A stretch of 64,000 nt of DNA from Panicum virgatum (Eukaryota > Streptophyta > Magnoliopsida > Poales > Poaceae): positions 15,245,900 through 15,309,899 of the forward strand of contig NC_053138.1 in the NCBI RefSeq assembly GCF_016808335.1, written 5' to 3'. Made by a program: the position numbers and the translations under genes. The notes under the pieces were generated by a model, which had not been told where the DNA came from, did no database searches, and worked only from the letters and a program-made list of their open reading frames with translations. The first letter of the stretch is position 1. Every line of letters starts with the position of its first letter. Shown one piece after another: positions 54,424 to 64,000 of this stretch.

Positions 54424-54779
54424 GGCCCTTGTTTAGTTCCCACCTCATAAACTCTGTAAACACAAAAAAAAACATCACATCGAACGTTTCGACACATACT
54501 TGGAGTATTAAATAAAGTCTATTTACAAAATTTTTGCATAGATGGGCTGTAAATCGCGAGACGAATGTAATGAGTCTACTTAATCCATGATTTGCAACAG
54601 TGGTGCTACAGTAATCATCCGCTAATTATTAATTAATTATGGATTAATTAGCATCATTAGATTCGTCTAACGATTTACAATTCATTTGTGCAAAAAGTTT
54701 TATAAATAGACTTCATTTAGTACTTCAAATTAGTAAGATTCCAACGCAAAAAAAATTTGCACCGAAACTAAACACGGCC
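54424..54779. mobile_element. Tourist-like MITE (GGCC(C)TTGTTTAGTT type)
   Basis: Left end GGCCCTTGTTTAGTTCC; right end read inward GGCCGTGTTTAGTTTCGG. 3-bp flanks TAA and TCA match at two positions. The 356-bp body is AT-rich, with an internal palindromic stretch around aattattaattaattatgg (54623-54642). Confidence 0.75.
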
Positions 54780-56640
54780 TCAGTTTGCAGACTAGGTGCT
54801 GCTGAATGATTGTTGTTTGTACATTTGTTTGTTTAGCCGTTGCTGCCGATTGTCATTTACCAGTACTAGAGGTAGTGGTCCAGACCCCAGAGGAAGGGGG
54901 CGTTCCTTTTATTTTTACCAAAGGTATGTTGATGGCTAAGGAGTGTCTTGTGTGTGTCGGCGGATGGATGGAGTGATATTATTTGTGCAGTTCACTTGGA
55001 AATTTTGCTCTTTCTGGACTTATATACATCACTGGCCTCGATGAACTGAATGCTGATATCGCATCAATTTTTTCTCTCTCAGAAGTTTGTCTTGTTAAAT
55101 ACCTACCAGATCTCTACCTGTTTATCTTCTTGGCACGCGTTGTTTCACTAATCTCTACCTGTTTGTCTTGTTAAGTTCCTTGTTTATTTCCTTTAGGAAG
55201 GCTAAGTTGTCAGATATTCAGCTAGTCCGTTTGTCTCACTTGATGTTCCTACATTTGATCCGCTGAAAGCCCAACGATTTGCTGGAAAACACAGGCATGT
55301 TGTAGCTGCAGTACAGTGGAAGAGTTCTATTTTATGCATTCTCATTGCTATTGCATGGTCTTTGATTCTTAAGAAAAAATGGTGCTGTCCTAAATACTAC
55401 TACAATTATGAAAAAAATGTCATTCAAACTGGTACTCCTCATTAGATTTTGAAAAGGCGTGATCATTTTTTTTTTCGGAACGTATGATAAGGATCGTAGC
55501 TGGTTAATTTGCGCTCGACCAACAAGCCTTCTTCGCCGACGATGGAAATCCCCTTCGCGGTTTTGTGGAGTGTGGGGGCAGGCTTGGAGAAAAGCCATGG
55601 GTGGTGGGGCTCCAACCGGAGTGGGCGATGATCTTCGATGATCCGAAAAATCAGGTGCTAAACTAGATCTAATCAACCTTCAATTGTGGAAAATCTTTGT
55701 CAATTTTTCCATTATGCTAAGAAAGGGACACAGACGGCATGCTCTTTACTCTTTATGTAATTATGCTCTTTAGTTTTGGATCTCGCTGTACAGCTTACCA
55801 TTTTATAGACACTAGTTCCTCTCGTTGGCACAAGTTGGGCACCATGACTATGTTCTAATCACATCTGGACAATTTGCTTCGCACAATTCCTAGTCGTTTG
55901 GCGCTTCTTTCTCGATGTTTTTTTCCCTCGCTGCTGAGAAACCCCGCCCTTTGGCCGTTGTCTCGTTATTAGATGAAGCTCTCTGTTTTTGCTTGTTTGA
56001 AGACCTGGAAGCGCTCCTGTCCCTCTTGGAAAAACAAAAGTGAGCCCTGGAGCCATGTGTAACAGGGCAGGATTTGCGTATTTGTTTAATTTTTAATCAG
56101 CGACACCAAGAATCTTGGTCCAAGACGGAGCTGGTGTTACTGTACATCATGTTATTTGTGCTGGGCCACGTCAAGTGGAGCAGCCTGCCTCCAGTTCCAA
56201 TGTGTAATCTTGTCTGGCCAGGTTCTTTCAAAAAAAAAATCTTGTCTGGCCAAAAGTACAAACAGGATGTTAATCATGTACCTACTTTATTTTCTTCATC
56301 AACATCAAGTACTCACAAACCAGCCTGCGGCAAGTGAAGCAAACGTCCAACCATAGGGGGGAATTGCTAATGCTGCCAAGTGCCTAAGCCTAACCGTTGG
56401 CTTCTAGGCTTTTTCTTTGGAAGGGTGGGTGAGTCATCTGCTGGGTATGTAGGACTCTGCCAGGAGTAATTGTTTAAAAATTAAAAGGGACACTGGAAAC
56501 CATCTAGACTGACAGAGCTGCCTCGACTAGTAGGTGTTTAGTGTGCCTAAGCACACATGACACTCATCACCATTTCAGGGGAAAAAAATGAAAAACATCA
56601 TGTTGACAGCCCACCTTGAGCAGCAAGGCCCAGCCCATGC
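54780..56640. other. Intergenic; no gene seen
   Basis: AT-rich spacer. At 56223-56252 a short duplication of cttgtctggcca flanks an A-run. No protein family or RNA gene is recognised. Confidence 0.45.
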
Positions 56641-56649
56641 GTGCTTTGA

Positions 56650-57608
56650 GCTTTTTTTCATTTTTATATTAAAAAAACAAAATTTCAAAAATTTATGTCG
56701 AATAAATTTTTTTTCAAAAATGGGTGCATGTCGCCCCCTAATGGGCGACAGGGTGCCTGTCGCCCATCCAGTGGGCGACAGGACCTAAATGTAAAAAAAT
56801 TTACATTTAGGTCCTGGCGCCCAAGGCGCATTAAACAGTGAACTTGTAAAATCGATATAAAATCGTAGAAAAATCATAAAAATACAAACTCAACTGTTCT
56901 TGATTCTATGAAATAATATCTACAACTTTTGTTACATAAAGTTTTTCATTTGATCAATGTATCTAAATCAAGAAAAATAGTTCTTGTACCTAGAAAAATC
57001 TGAAATAATTCATTTGGTCTAGTTGTGCTTATCTAAAATTTACCAAACTTTTTTATAACTCTTAGGAAATAAAATAATGGTACTGTAAAAGTTATGCCTT
57101 CTAATACTCAGTATAGCAGCATGAATAAATAACTCATTTAAACTAGACATATTGCAAGATCTAATTTAAAAACTTATTCTAGAAATGTTTTCTGGGCCGA
57201 CCAATTTTGTATAAGCCTATTCTAACCATATGCAACACTCTGGCCAAAGATGACATGCATCCAAAGGATGGATCTTGAGATTTAAATAAAAGTGCATTAA
57301 ACTGGTATTTAAAATAGAGCAAGATACATTGATCAAATGAAAAACTTTATGTAACAAAAGTTATAGATATTGTTTCATAGAATCCAGAACAGTTTAGTTT
57401 GTATTTTTTGATTTTTCTACGATTTTAAATCGATTTTACAAGTTCACTGTTTAATGCGCCCTGGGCGCCAAGACCTAAATGTAAATTTTTTTACATTTAG
57501 GTCCTATCACCCATTAGGGGGGCGACATGCACCCATTTTTGAAAATTTCCCTATTCGGCATATATTTTTGAAATTTTGTTTTTTTAATATAAAAATGAAA
57601 AAAGCGCC
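56650..57608. mobile_element. Foldback MULE, non-autonomous, 959 bp
   Basis: 9-bp duplications GTGCTTTGA at 56641-56649 and 57609-57617. Inverted arms of about 310 bp (56650 to about 56965, and about 57297 to 57608) start GCTTTTTTTCATTTTTATATT; the right arm has a few extra bases at the tip. The arms contain gacctaaatgta/tacatttaggtc palindromes and GGGCGACA repeats. The centre (about 330 bp) is AT-rich and non-coding. Confidence 0.82.
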
Positions 57609-57630
57609 GTGCTTTGATCCCAAGCGCCTG

Positions 57631-57718
57631 GCCTGCTACCCTCCTCCTGTGTGGCGGCAAGCGAAAGGATTGTGGCCTGCTACCCTCCTCCTGTGTGGCG
57701 GCAAGCGAAAGGATTGTG
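57631..57718. repeat. 44-bp perfect tandem duplication
   Basis: The unit beginning gcctgctaccctcctcctg occurs at 57631-57674 and 57675-57718, just outside the foldback element. Confidence 0.92.
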
Positions 57719-58898
57719 AAGCTCCCTCGGCTGGGATGAGCTCGGTTCGAGCCCGACCCATGAAAATGCAAGGGAGGTCCAGTACCAGTTGGGCTGTCAG
57801 GATGAAGGTAGTTGTAGCTCGGATTCCAAATAAGGTAAACTTCAGTATATATATGCTATTATAGCTCTGGGGGTTGGCTAAATTTAGCAAGTGAACATTC
57901 GGAATCTGCAATTAAGATTTGCATGAAGATTCATAGTATCAAATTAAGATGGAAACATACAAGAACAATATTCATGATCCTCGAGGACGAGCATTACCAT
58001 TTAATGCTTTCGCAGCCGCCTTATACTTACGGAGAGTTTGTTTCACAGCCCCTGCCGCCCTAGGGGACTGGGGCGGTGGTCGAGGCGGAGGCGAAGGCAG
58101 AGGTGGCGGCTACGTGGGGAAGGACTCGATGGAGAGTGGGGAGCCGGCGGATTTAGGTTTTGGGCTGTGGAGAATGGGATGGTAAGAATAATTCGCACAA
58201 ACCTGTCGCCGGAGCCCAACGCGACTACTCCACGAGCAAGGCTCTATATAGCTGATTATCTGCAGCCCATGTTCTATCTATTCTATAATTTTTACTCGGA
58301 CCTATTAATACTATATTTTATAAATTTGGACAAATTTAAAAATATTTGGCTCCTCAAGAAATGAGAGTTGCATTTCTTTTGAGGACGGAGGAATTAATCC
58401 GTTAGTTGCGATAAGACGTCGAGTCACGGAGACGCTTCCCGTGTGAGCGAGGGCGCAGCTTTCCAGATCGAAGCTACTAATCATCTGCGTTTGCTATACG
58501 TAGGAAGTGACCACAGATCTCACCAACAGCTCTCCATCAAACTTCAGTTGGAGAGTCTCAAGTCTACGTGGACACGCACACGGGTGACCTCCATCATGGG
58601 TTAGATAGTTTTGTACTTTTGTTCTAAGTTGAATATCTTTAATCTCTGATACCAATATCTCTAGAAATAATTTATTTGAATATACCTCGTTCTTTTATTT
58701 GATATTTTCATAGTTATTAGTAGTTTCGTGTTGTTCTTCCGTTATGAACCCCTTCTGTGGCCGTTTGTTTGTCAAGTCTGTTTTTTTTTTTTGAACAAGA
58801 ATGTTCCGGTTGATTTTTAAGCCAAGAATATCACAAGCACCCACCATCTAGACTGGTTATCGCCTAAGCTGGGCACCTTCAAGATCGAGTTCGTTCCG
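57719..58898. other. Intergenic; no gene seen
   Basis: Short GC-rich block at 58040-58180 with Gly-rich frames that look fortuitous. A half MITE-like end (tttgaggacggagg at 58378-58391) suggests a truncated Stowaway-type remnant. Confidence 0.4.
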
Positions 58899-59557
58899 GA
58901 GCATCTCCAAAAGTTCTCAAAATTTTCTCCGCAAATCTTATTTTTTGACAATTCCCTTAATAGATATAGGGAGGCAAAAAAAAAAGAGTCCATCTCCAAT
59001 AGTTCCCCGTTTTGCTCCAAAAAAAGCGAAGTTGTGACCCCACAAGGAAAATTCCACGGCAAAGTTCCATGGCTGGCGGAGAGGAGCTTCTTGTAAGTCA
59101 GATTGCCGGCAATTTAGGGCACGAGAGGGCTTGGAATTTGGGAGAAAAAAAGGATGGCGATGGGGTTCCGTTTTACCTCTTACTTGCGCCGGTGATGCAC
59201 CGTGGCATCCGGAACCGGTGCGGAAAGAAGTGGTGGCGATCTGGTTTGTGTCGAAGCAAGCCTGGTGAGGGCTCGGGCGAGATAGGAGGTGTAGCGGGCG
59301 TCGACGGCTTTTCGTCTCCCTAGGCGACGATGTGCTAGATTGCATAGGGATGGTGAGCGCCAACAGCAGGGGGTGCGAGGCTCGTGGCACTTGGAGGGGA
59401 ATCGAGAGCGACGGAGGCGTGCGCATATTACAATGATGGGCAATATGCCAGTTGTTAGAAGATAAGGAATTAGGATGAGAAACTATTGGAGAATATTTTT
59501 CCCTTTTAAAAAAAAATAAGAATGAGGAAGAGAGATGGAGAACTCTTGAAGTTGCTC
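58899..59557. mobile_element. DNA-transposon-like element with GAGCAWCTYCAARAGTTCTC ends
   Basis: Left end GAGCATCTCCAAAAGTTCTC (58899-58918) and right end read inward GAGCAACTTCAAGAGTTCTC match at 17 of 20 positions. Second inner matches exist (tctccaatagttccc near 58994 and aaactattggaga near 59480). The 659-bp body includes a GC-richer centre (59040-59400) with short frames of no known family. Target duplication is unclear, so the superfamily is open. Confidence 0.6.
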
Positions 59558-59824
59558 AACATACCATCCAGAATAATTTTCAAAGTATTGTACTATCATA
59601 TGTACACATAAAACATCAATGGTCAAATCCGATCCTTTTAAAAAAGTATGTGAAAATATATGGGGCATGGATGCACCTGCACTTGTACAACATTTCAATT
59701 ATTTACGAAACATTTGAGACATCATTTTTCAATGTTTGCACTATTTTTAAAAGAAATGCAACCAACCGTGCTTACAACTCAAACGTTCAGTACTGTACGG
59801 TATAGACAATACTAGCATGATGGC

Positions 59825-59841
59825 CCGCGCTAATAGCGCGG
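59825..59841. repeat. Perfect short hairpin CCGCGCT-AAT-AGCGCGG
   Basis: 7-bp stem, 3-nt loop in context gatggcccgcgctaatagcg. A GGCCCGCGCTA.....GCGCGG start is a recurring dispersed-repeat motif in grasses. The element it belongs to cannot be delimited here. Confidence 0.5.
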
Positions 59842-60819
59842 CTAGATTCCTTTAGATATATTTTTTATCATCATATTTGTTTATTCTAAATAAATATGAA
59901 AATTATAAGTCAATATTTGTCTTATATTTTTATTTTTTATAAAATACTTCCTCTATATCCCATAATATTTTCTACTTCTAAAGTTTTTCAAACAAATTAA
60001 TGGTGGAGAGTAAACATTTGTATTACCCTTCTTTAGCTACCATGCACTAATTAAGAGAATAATTATGGTTTTTCTATTTAGCTTGTATGTAGATCTGCAT
60101 GTTATAATTAATTTGCATGGAGAGACATTTTAGACCTTGCATATACCAAAAAACTCACTTTGGAATCTAGAAGTATATATTATCAGATAAAATTTGAAAG
60201 CTAGAAGTAGCTATATTTTAGGATGAAGGGAGTATTAAGTCAAACATATTTGTATAGGACTGCCATTGCAATTGTAAGCTTCATGATCCAAGTCCAACTC
60301 ATGGAGTACTACGATGGTAATTGTTTTTGTATTAAATTTAATCAAATATATTCGCTAATGTATTTAATCCAACATTGTCTATTGAACTTAATCAAATATA
60401 TGAGCTCGAAATCATTGAAGTGCAGTTGATATAACCCTACCGGTCATGGCATCCGACTGATTGCTCAAACTCCAAAAACATATATGGAATCCAATTCCTT
60501 TGGAGCTCTTTTCACTGCACTTCAGTTGTCAATGCAATTATCTTTTATTTATCTTTTACTAAACAAAGAACATCGTATTTCGTTATTTATCCACCTCCTC
60601 CCATGATCTAGTTTATGGATTGATTGCCATTAGCATCCTAGTTCATTGTTTTTCTTTCTTTTTGGCTCTGTATATTTTGGCAATGTAGATGCCTAGAACG
60701 CGGTTTTAGGTGTCTAAATCAACTTGATGTAAAAATCTTGAATTTAATATTTTTTCTATAGAAAAAATGACATTACTTTATTCAATAACCATGTACTATT
60801 GGCCCTCTCTTTCTCCTTC

Positions 60820-60821
<2 letters not shown>

Positions 60822-60862
<41 letters not shown>
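60822..60862. repeat. (TC)n microsatellite
   Basis: 41 bp of uninterrupted TC dinucleotides, about 20 units, likely length-variable. Confidence 0.97.
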
Positions 60863-60864
<2 letters not shown>

Positions 60865-63800
60865 TCTTCAGCTCCATGAGCCAACAGTACCATTCCGCAA
60901 TCTAATGTCCACCACAGATTATGTTGTCAGTCTCCAATGTTCCTATGGATGCTTTTCACAAGTGACCTTAGCACCAACAAAAAGAGAACAAAGAAAATTT
61001 ATCTCAACGTAACTTCTTTTTACAATCATACTCTGAAGTGTGTGCAGCAAGCACTACATGAACACATATGCATGTGTTCAAATTTGGTCAAGTCGAATAA
61101 GGTTTGTTACTACCATTTAGCTAGTGAAAGCATATAAACGTGCCTGTGTAGGTTCTTATAGCCTAAATGTTGAATGCCACGCGCTTACAGTGAAGCTAGT
61201 AACAGTATCAAATTACATAGCAAGTTAGCAACCTGCACATGACCTTGTCAGTATTGTACCGGAGATAGAACTGAACTCATCGACAATCACCTCCGTTGAT
61301 CTCTACCTTATTAGCCTACAACTTATTGAATATTAAGATGTGAACTATATATTGTTGGGCCAACCCTTAAGCTTTTTTTTACTGTTGCACTCCTGCCTGT
61401 ATCTTTGCCTTCTCTTTCATGGAAGATGAAGATCATGCATGGTTGGTAGATCATATACTCCGATCTACTGTTTAATAGCTGGCAATATAGACAGAGCAAT
61501 ATAGAGGCTGTTTTTGTGTGTGCGTATAGTTGGCCCGTTCATCTTGTTCCACCTACAACGCGATCTTAATTTCACATGAAACTTTGAACCATGTGCAATA
61601 TCGAAAATAGAAAGTCTGAAATCATCATGTTCAGGGGGGGTGACTTGCATGGAACATTGTTGTTGCCAGGAGCTTCTAATCTTAGCAGGAAGTAGGCCGT
61701 CTCTCATAACGCCGCTTGCATTGCATGCGTTCGTTTGTGTCCGGAACAGCCTTGAACCCAAGCTTGTGCTAGAGCGCCGCTTGCCGGCACCGTGTATGAT
61801 GATCAGTTTTGTCGTGTCGTGTCGAATAATACTGCTCAGTCTTTGCCTTTGACCACGTCTCCGCGTGGTGTGCAGGGAGCCTTTCGATTACTTAACTATG
61901 GTATGGCCAAGATTTTGATTTTGATCGGATCACCATCCATGATTGCTTCTCTCGACCTCCCTGCCAAGGTTCTGTGTGCCAAATCAGATTGTTTGTAGAG
62001 AAACACTTTCTAATTCCTAGCTTCTTTTTTAATTTCGAATTTAAACATATTATTTGTCGTATTCGGTATGGACTCTTCGGGTTGATCTAAACCGTTAGAT
62101 CTTCATAAAATCTAACGGTGGAAATTCTTCTCTTTTTTATATTAATGTGGAAATTTCTAACTCCTCTCGACGAACGTAGTGGTTTTTTAACACTTTCTTA
62201 TTAATATAATAGATAGACTAGACTTATGGTTCAAACCTTGAGGAGAGGGACGAGCTCCTCAGCAAACTAGAGTACATTTCGCTTTCCAAAAGATACCTCT
62301 CAACCTGCCTTAATCTACTTCCTCTCTGGATCTCTCTCCTCCGCCTCATTAGAAAAAATAAATCCAGACAAATTAAAGGGATCTTGGTCAAGCAACAGGG
62401 CCTCTGTACGACTGCGTTGCATGCATGGATGCATGTGTTCCAGGCAATCAAACGAGACGCCAATCTCTAGGCCCAGCCCTGGCCGTGTCGGGGCAACTTT
62501 TGGGAACGGCGATCTCCCCGGCCGGATCGGCTGCGCGGCCCCGCCCACCCAACACCCGCCTGCTCCTCCTCTCCGCTCTGTCTGATCGACTCGCTTCATG
62601 CGTGGCAGCGTGGAACATGCGTGCCACGGCGGCAGGGCACGGCACCTACCTCTAGTACTTGTACAGCTTGCCGTCAGCCAGCCAGTGGCTTTTGCTCACC
62701 GGAGATGCGGGGGAGCACGGAGCACGAGGCACGCAAAGCTACAGGAACCCTCTGCTCTGCGGCGCAGAGGCCGCCGGATCGATTGCGGGCCGAGCTGGCG
62801 GTTGTGTCGGCGCTTTAGTTCGGCCGACGGGCCGCGGCAAACGGAATCATGGGCTCCATTCCATTCCCCCCCGGCTTTGGCCTTTGGCTGCTTTCTCCGC
62901 GCCCGACCCGATCCTTTGACCTAACCAGTCGCCCGACAGGAGCAAAGAGACGCGCAACTGGATTCAGTTTCAGTTCCCGATCGATCGATCATTCTGATTC
63001 GATGCGATTCGATTCGACCCGGGGCTTTTTTGAACGGCTCGATAGCCATCATGGTGTGGCAGTGTGGCAGCTGATGGCCATGGGCGCGTGCAGAATTCAT
63101 CGATGGATCCATCTCTTCCATGCAAGCTCGCAATTATGCCCCCCACGTCTTTTTTTCTCGGGGGTTTATCCGGGCGCGTGGAATTGGATGCGAAGGTAAT
63201 GATGGTTTGCGCTCGCGCCCGTCGCCCCCTCTTTTCCCTTTTGCTCCTTTCGATTTCTCTTCTTTATCTCCTCCTCTTTCCCGTTTCTAGCCCCAGGGCG
63301 GGGCTCTTTGTTTGGCTCTTCCTTTGTTGTTTTATGCCTTGCCCCGAAGTTTGCAGCCTGCTGCTCCGCTTGATAATGTAGCCGAACGCCGGGACATGCT
63401 TTTCATTTTTGCAAAGGAAAGCAGGGACACGGCGTTTGAGGGCGTATCCGTTGCGTTGCGTTGCGCCACGCCCGCCCCGGCCAAACCAGAGGGAAGATGA
63501 TGCGTGCTCTCCCGTTCTAGGTTCGTTCCACACCTGACAGCTGAGAGCTGGAATGATAAAGTAAAGAGATCCTCTATATAATATGATTAGAGACTGAAGA
63601 AGTGAAGAACCCATCCCCCTTTGATTTGATTTCATTCAGACGAGTAAGCACATCGTTGTACTCGTGCCACAGGACGACGGATCTCCAAACCCACACTGGA
63701 GTATATTCAAGGGAATATAGATCGGACTAGCCCTGGAGGAACAGATCGGACTGTGCGCCTCGTGATCGGCGACGTGCGATTCCACTGCTCCTCCGCCCTT

Positions 63801-63869
63801 CCCTGCTCCAAGTACTCCTACAGGCTACAGCACAACACTCCCCCGCGCCCCCAGGCTTTGCGGCCAGCC

Positions 63870-64000
63870 CAGGGTTTTTCTTACCGGTAAGGAAAAAAAT
63901 CCGGAGGTCAGCGAGAAACGCGTTTATCGGATTTCTCGGAAAATTATCGGATTTGTCATTTTGATTTCGGATGAAATTTAGAAAAAAATTCTCAATTTAT
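63870..64000. mobile_element. Left end of another hAT-type element, cut by window edge
   Basis: Starts CAGGGTTTTTCTTACCGG and continues with subterminal aaaaaaatccgg, atcggatttctcgg and aaaattatcgga words, like the first 100 bp of the hAT at 12825. The outer 8 bp would be GGCCAGCC. The other end and target copy lie beyond the window. Confidence 0.5.

Larger units (their letters stand above)
59558..63869. other. Intergenic; no gene supported
   Basis: About 4.3 kb. Left part to 62220 is AT-rich with only small frames. It begins near a CCGCGCT-AAT-AGCGCGG hairpin and includes a TC microsatellite. From 62460 to 63640 the sequence is GC-richer, with open frames in several phases that overlap each other and show no family. 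This could be the 5' region of a gene beyond the right edge. Confidence 0.4.

Noticed and set aside
62315..63199. Several 65-116-codon frames in the GC-richer right part
   Set aside because: They overlap in several phases and both strands, without domains or splice support.

Overview
This is a stretch of plant nuclear DNA from a grass (Poaceae), most likely a panicoid. The evidence is GC-rich grass-type coding exons, Tourist-like and Stowaway-like MITEs, a Tat-lineage Gypsy element with an antisense gene, a SIRE-like LTR, and ordinary plant genes with plant-type introns. I cannot name the species from sequence alone.

Host genes, left to right: a DUF1645 protein (5085-5801, minus); an F-box/FBA pseudogene (9294-10955, plus); a small single-pass membrane protein gene broken by a 16-bp duplication (11319-11739, minus); plastid ribosomal protein L12 (17716-18255, plus); an R2R3-MYB factor in three exons (20592-21622, minus); the mitochondrial Fe-S scaffold ISU1/ISCU in three exons (22971-25223, minus) with a tRNA-Asn(GUU) gene in its first intron on the opposite strand (24005-24078); and a 3-ketoacyl-CoA synthase (52550-54103, plus). 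They belong to unrelated processes (plastid translation, transcription control, Fe-S assembly, very-long-chain lipid synthesis) and form no operon or cluster.

Mobile DNA fills most of the rest. A decayed Ale/Retrofit-like Copia element lies at 1-4758 (minus, cut by the window edge). A 600-bp non-autonomous hAT lies at 6888-7487. A complete 4.55-kb hAT lies at 12825-17379, with an 8-bp target duplication and an apparently intact 958-residue transposase; it sits about 330 bp upstream of RPL12. A 13.7-kb young Tat-lineage Gypsy element (28244-41908, LTRs 1042 bp each with 6 differences, TSD GGAAG) is nested in an older small non-autonomous LTR element (26702-42100, LTRs about 9% diverged). A SIRE-like solo LTR lies near 42238-43540. 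A 4.06-kb Mutator-like element (46484-50538, 220-bp TIRs, 9-bp TSD) carries a GRF-type zinc-finger gene and a decayed plant-mobile-domain gene but no recognisable transposase. A 959-bp foldback MULE lies at 56650-57608, and the start of another hAT lies at the right edge (63870-64000). Several MITEs are scattered between.

The most unusual points are: the Mutator-like element with its two cargo genes; the antisense gene in the Tat element, whose three exons splice into one 1154-codon frame broken only by two nonsense codons; the hAT-footprint-like scar in the small membrane gene, whose 8-bp flank equals the target duplication of the hAT 1.2 kb away; and the three hAT-type ends sharing a terminal motif. 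No CRISPR, phage or bacterial feature is present.
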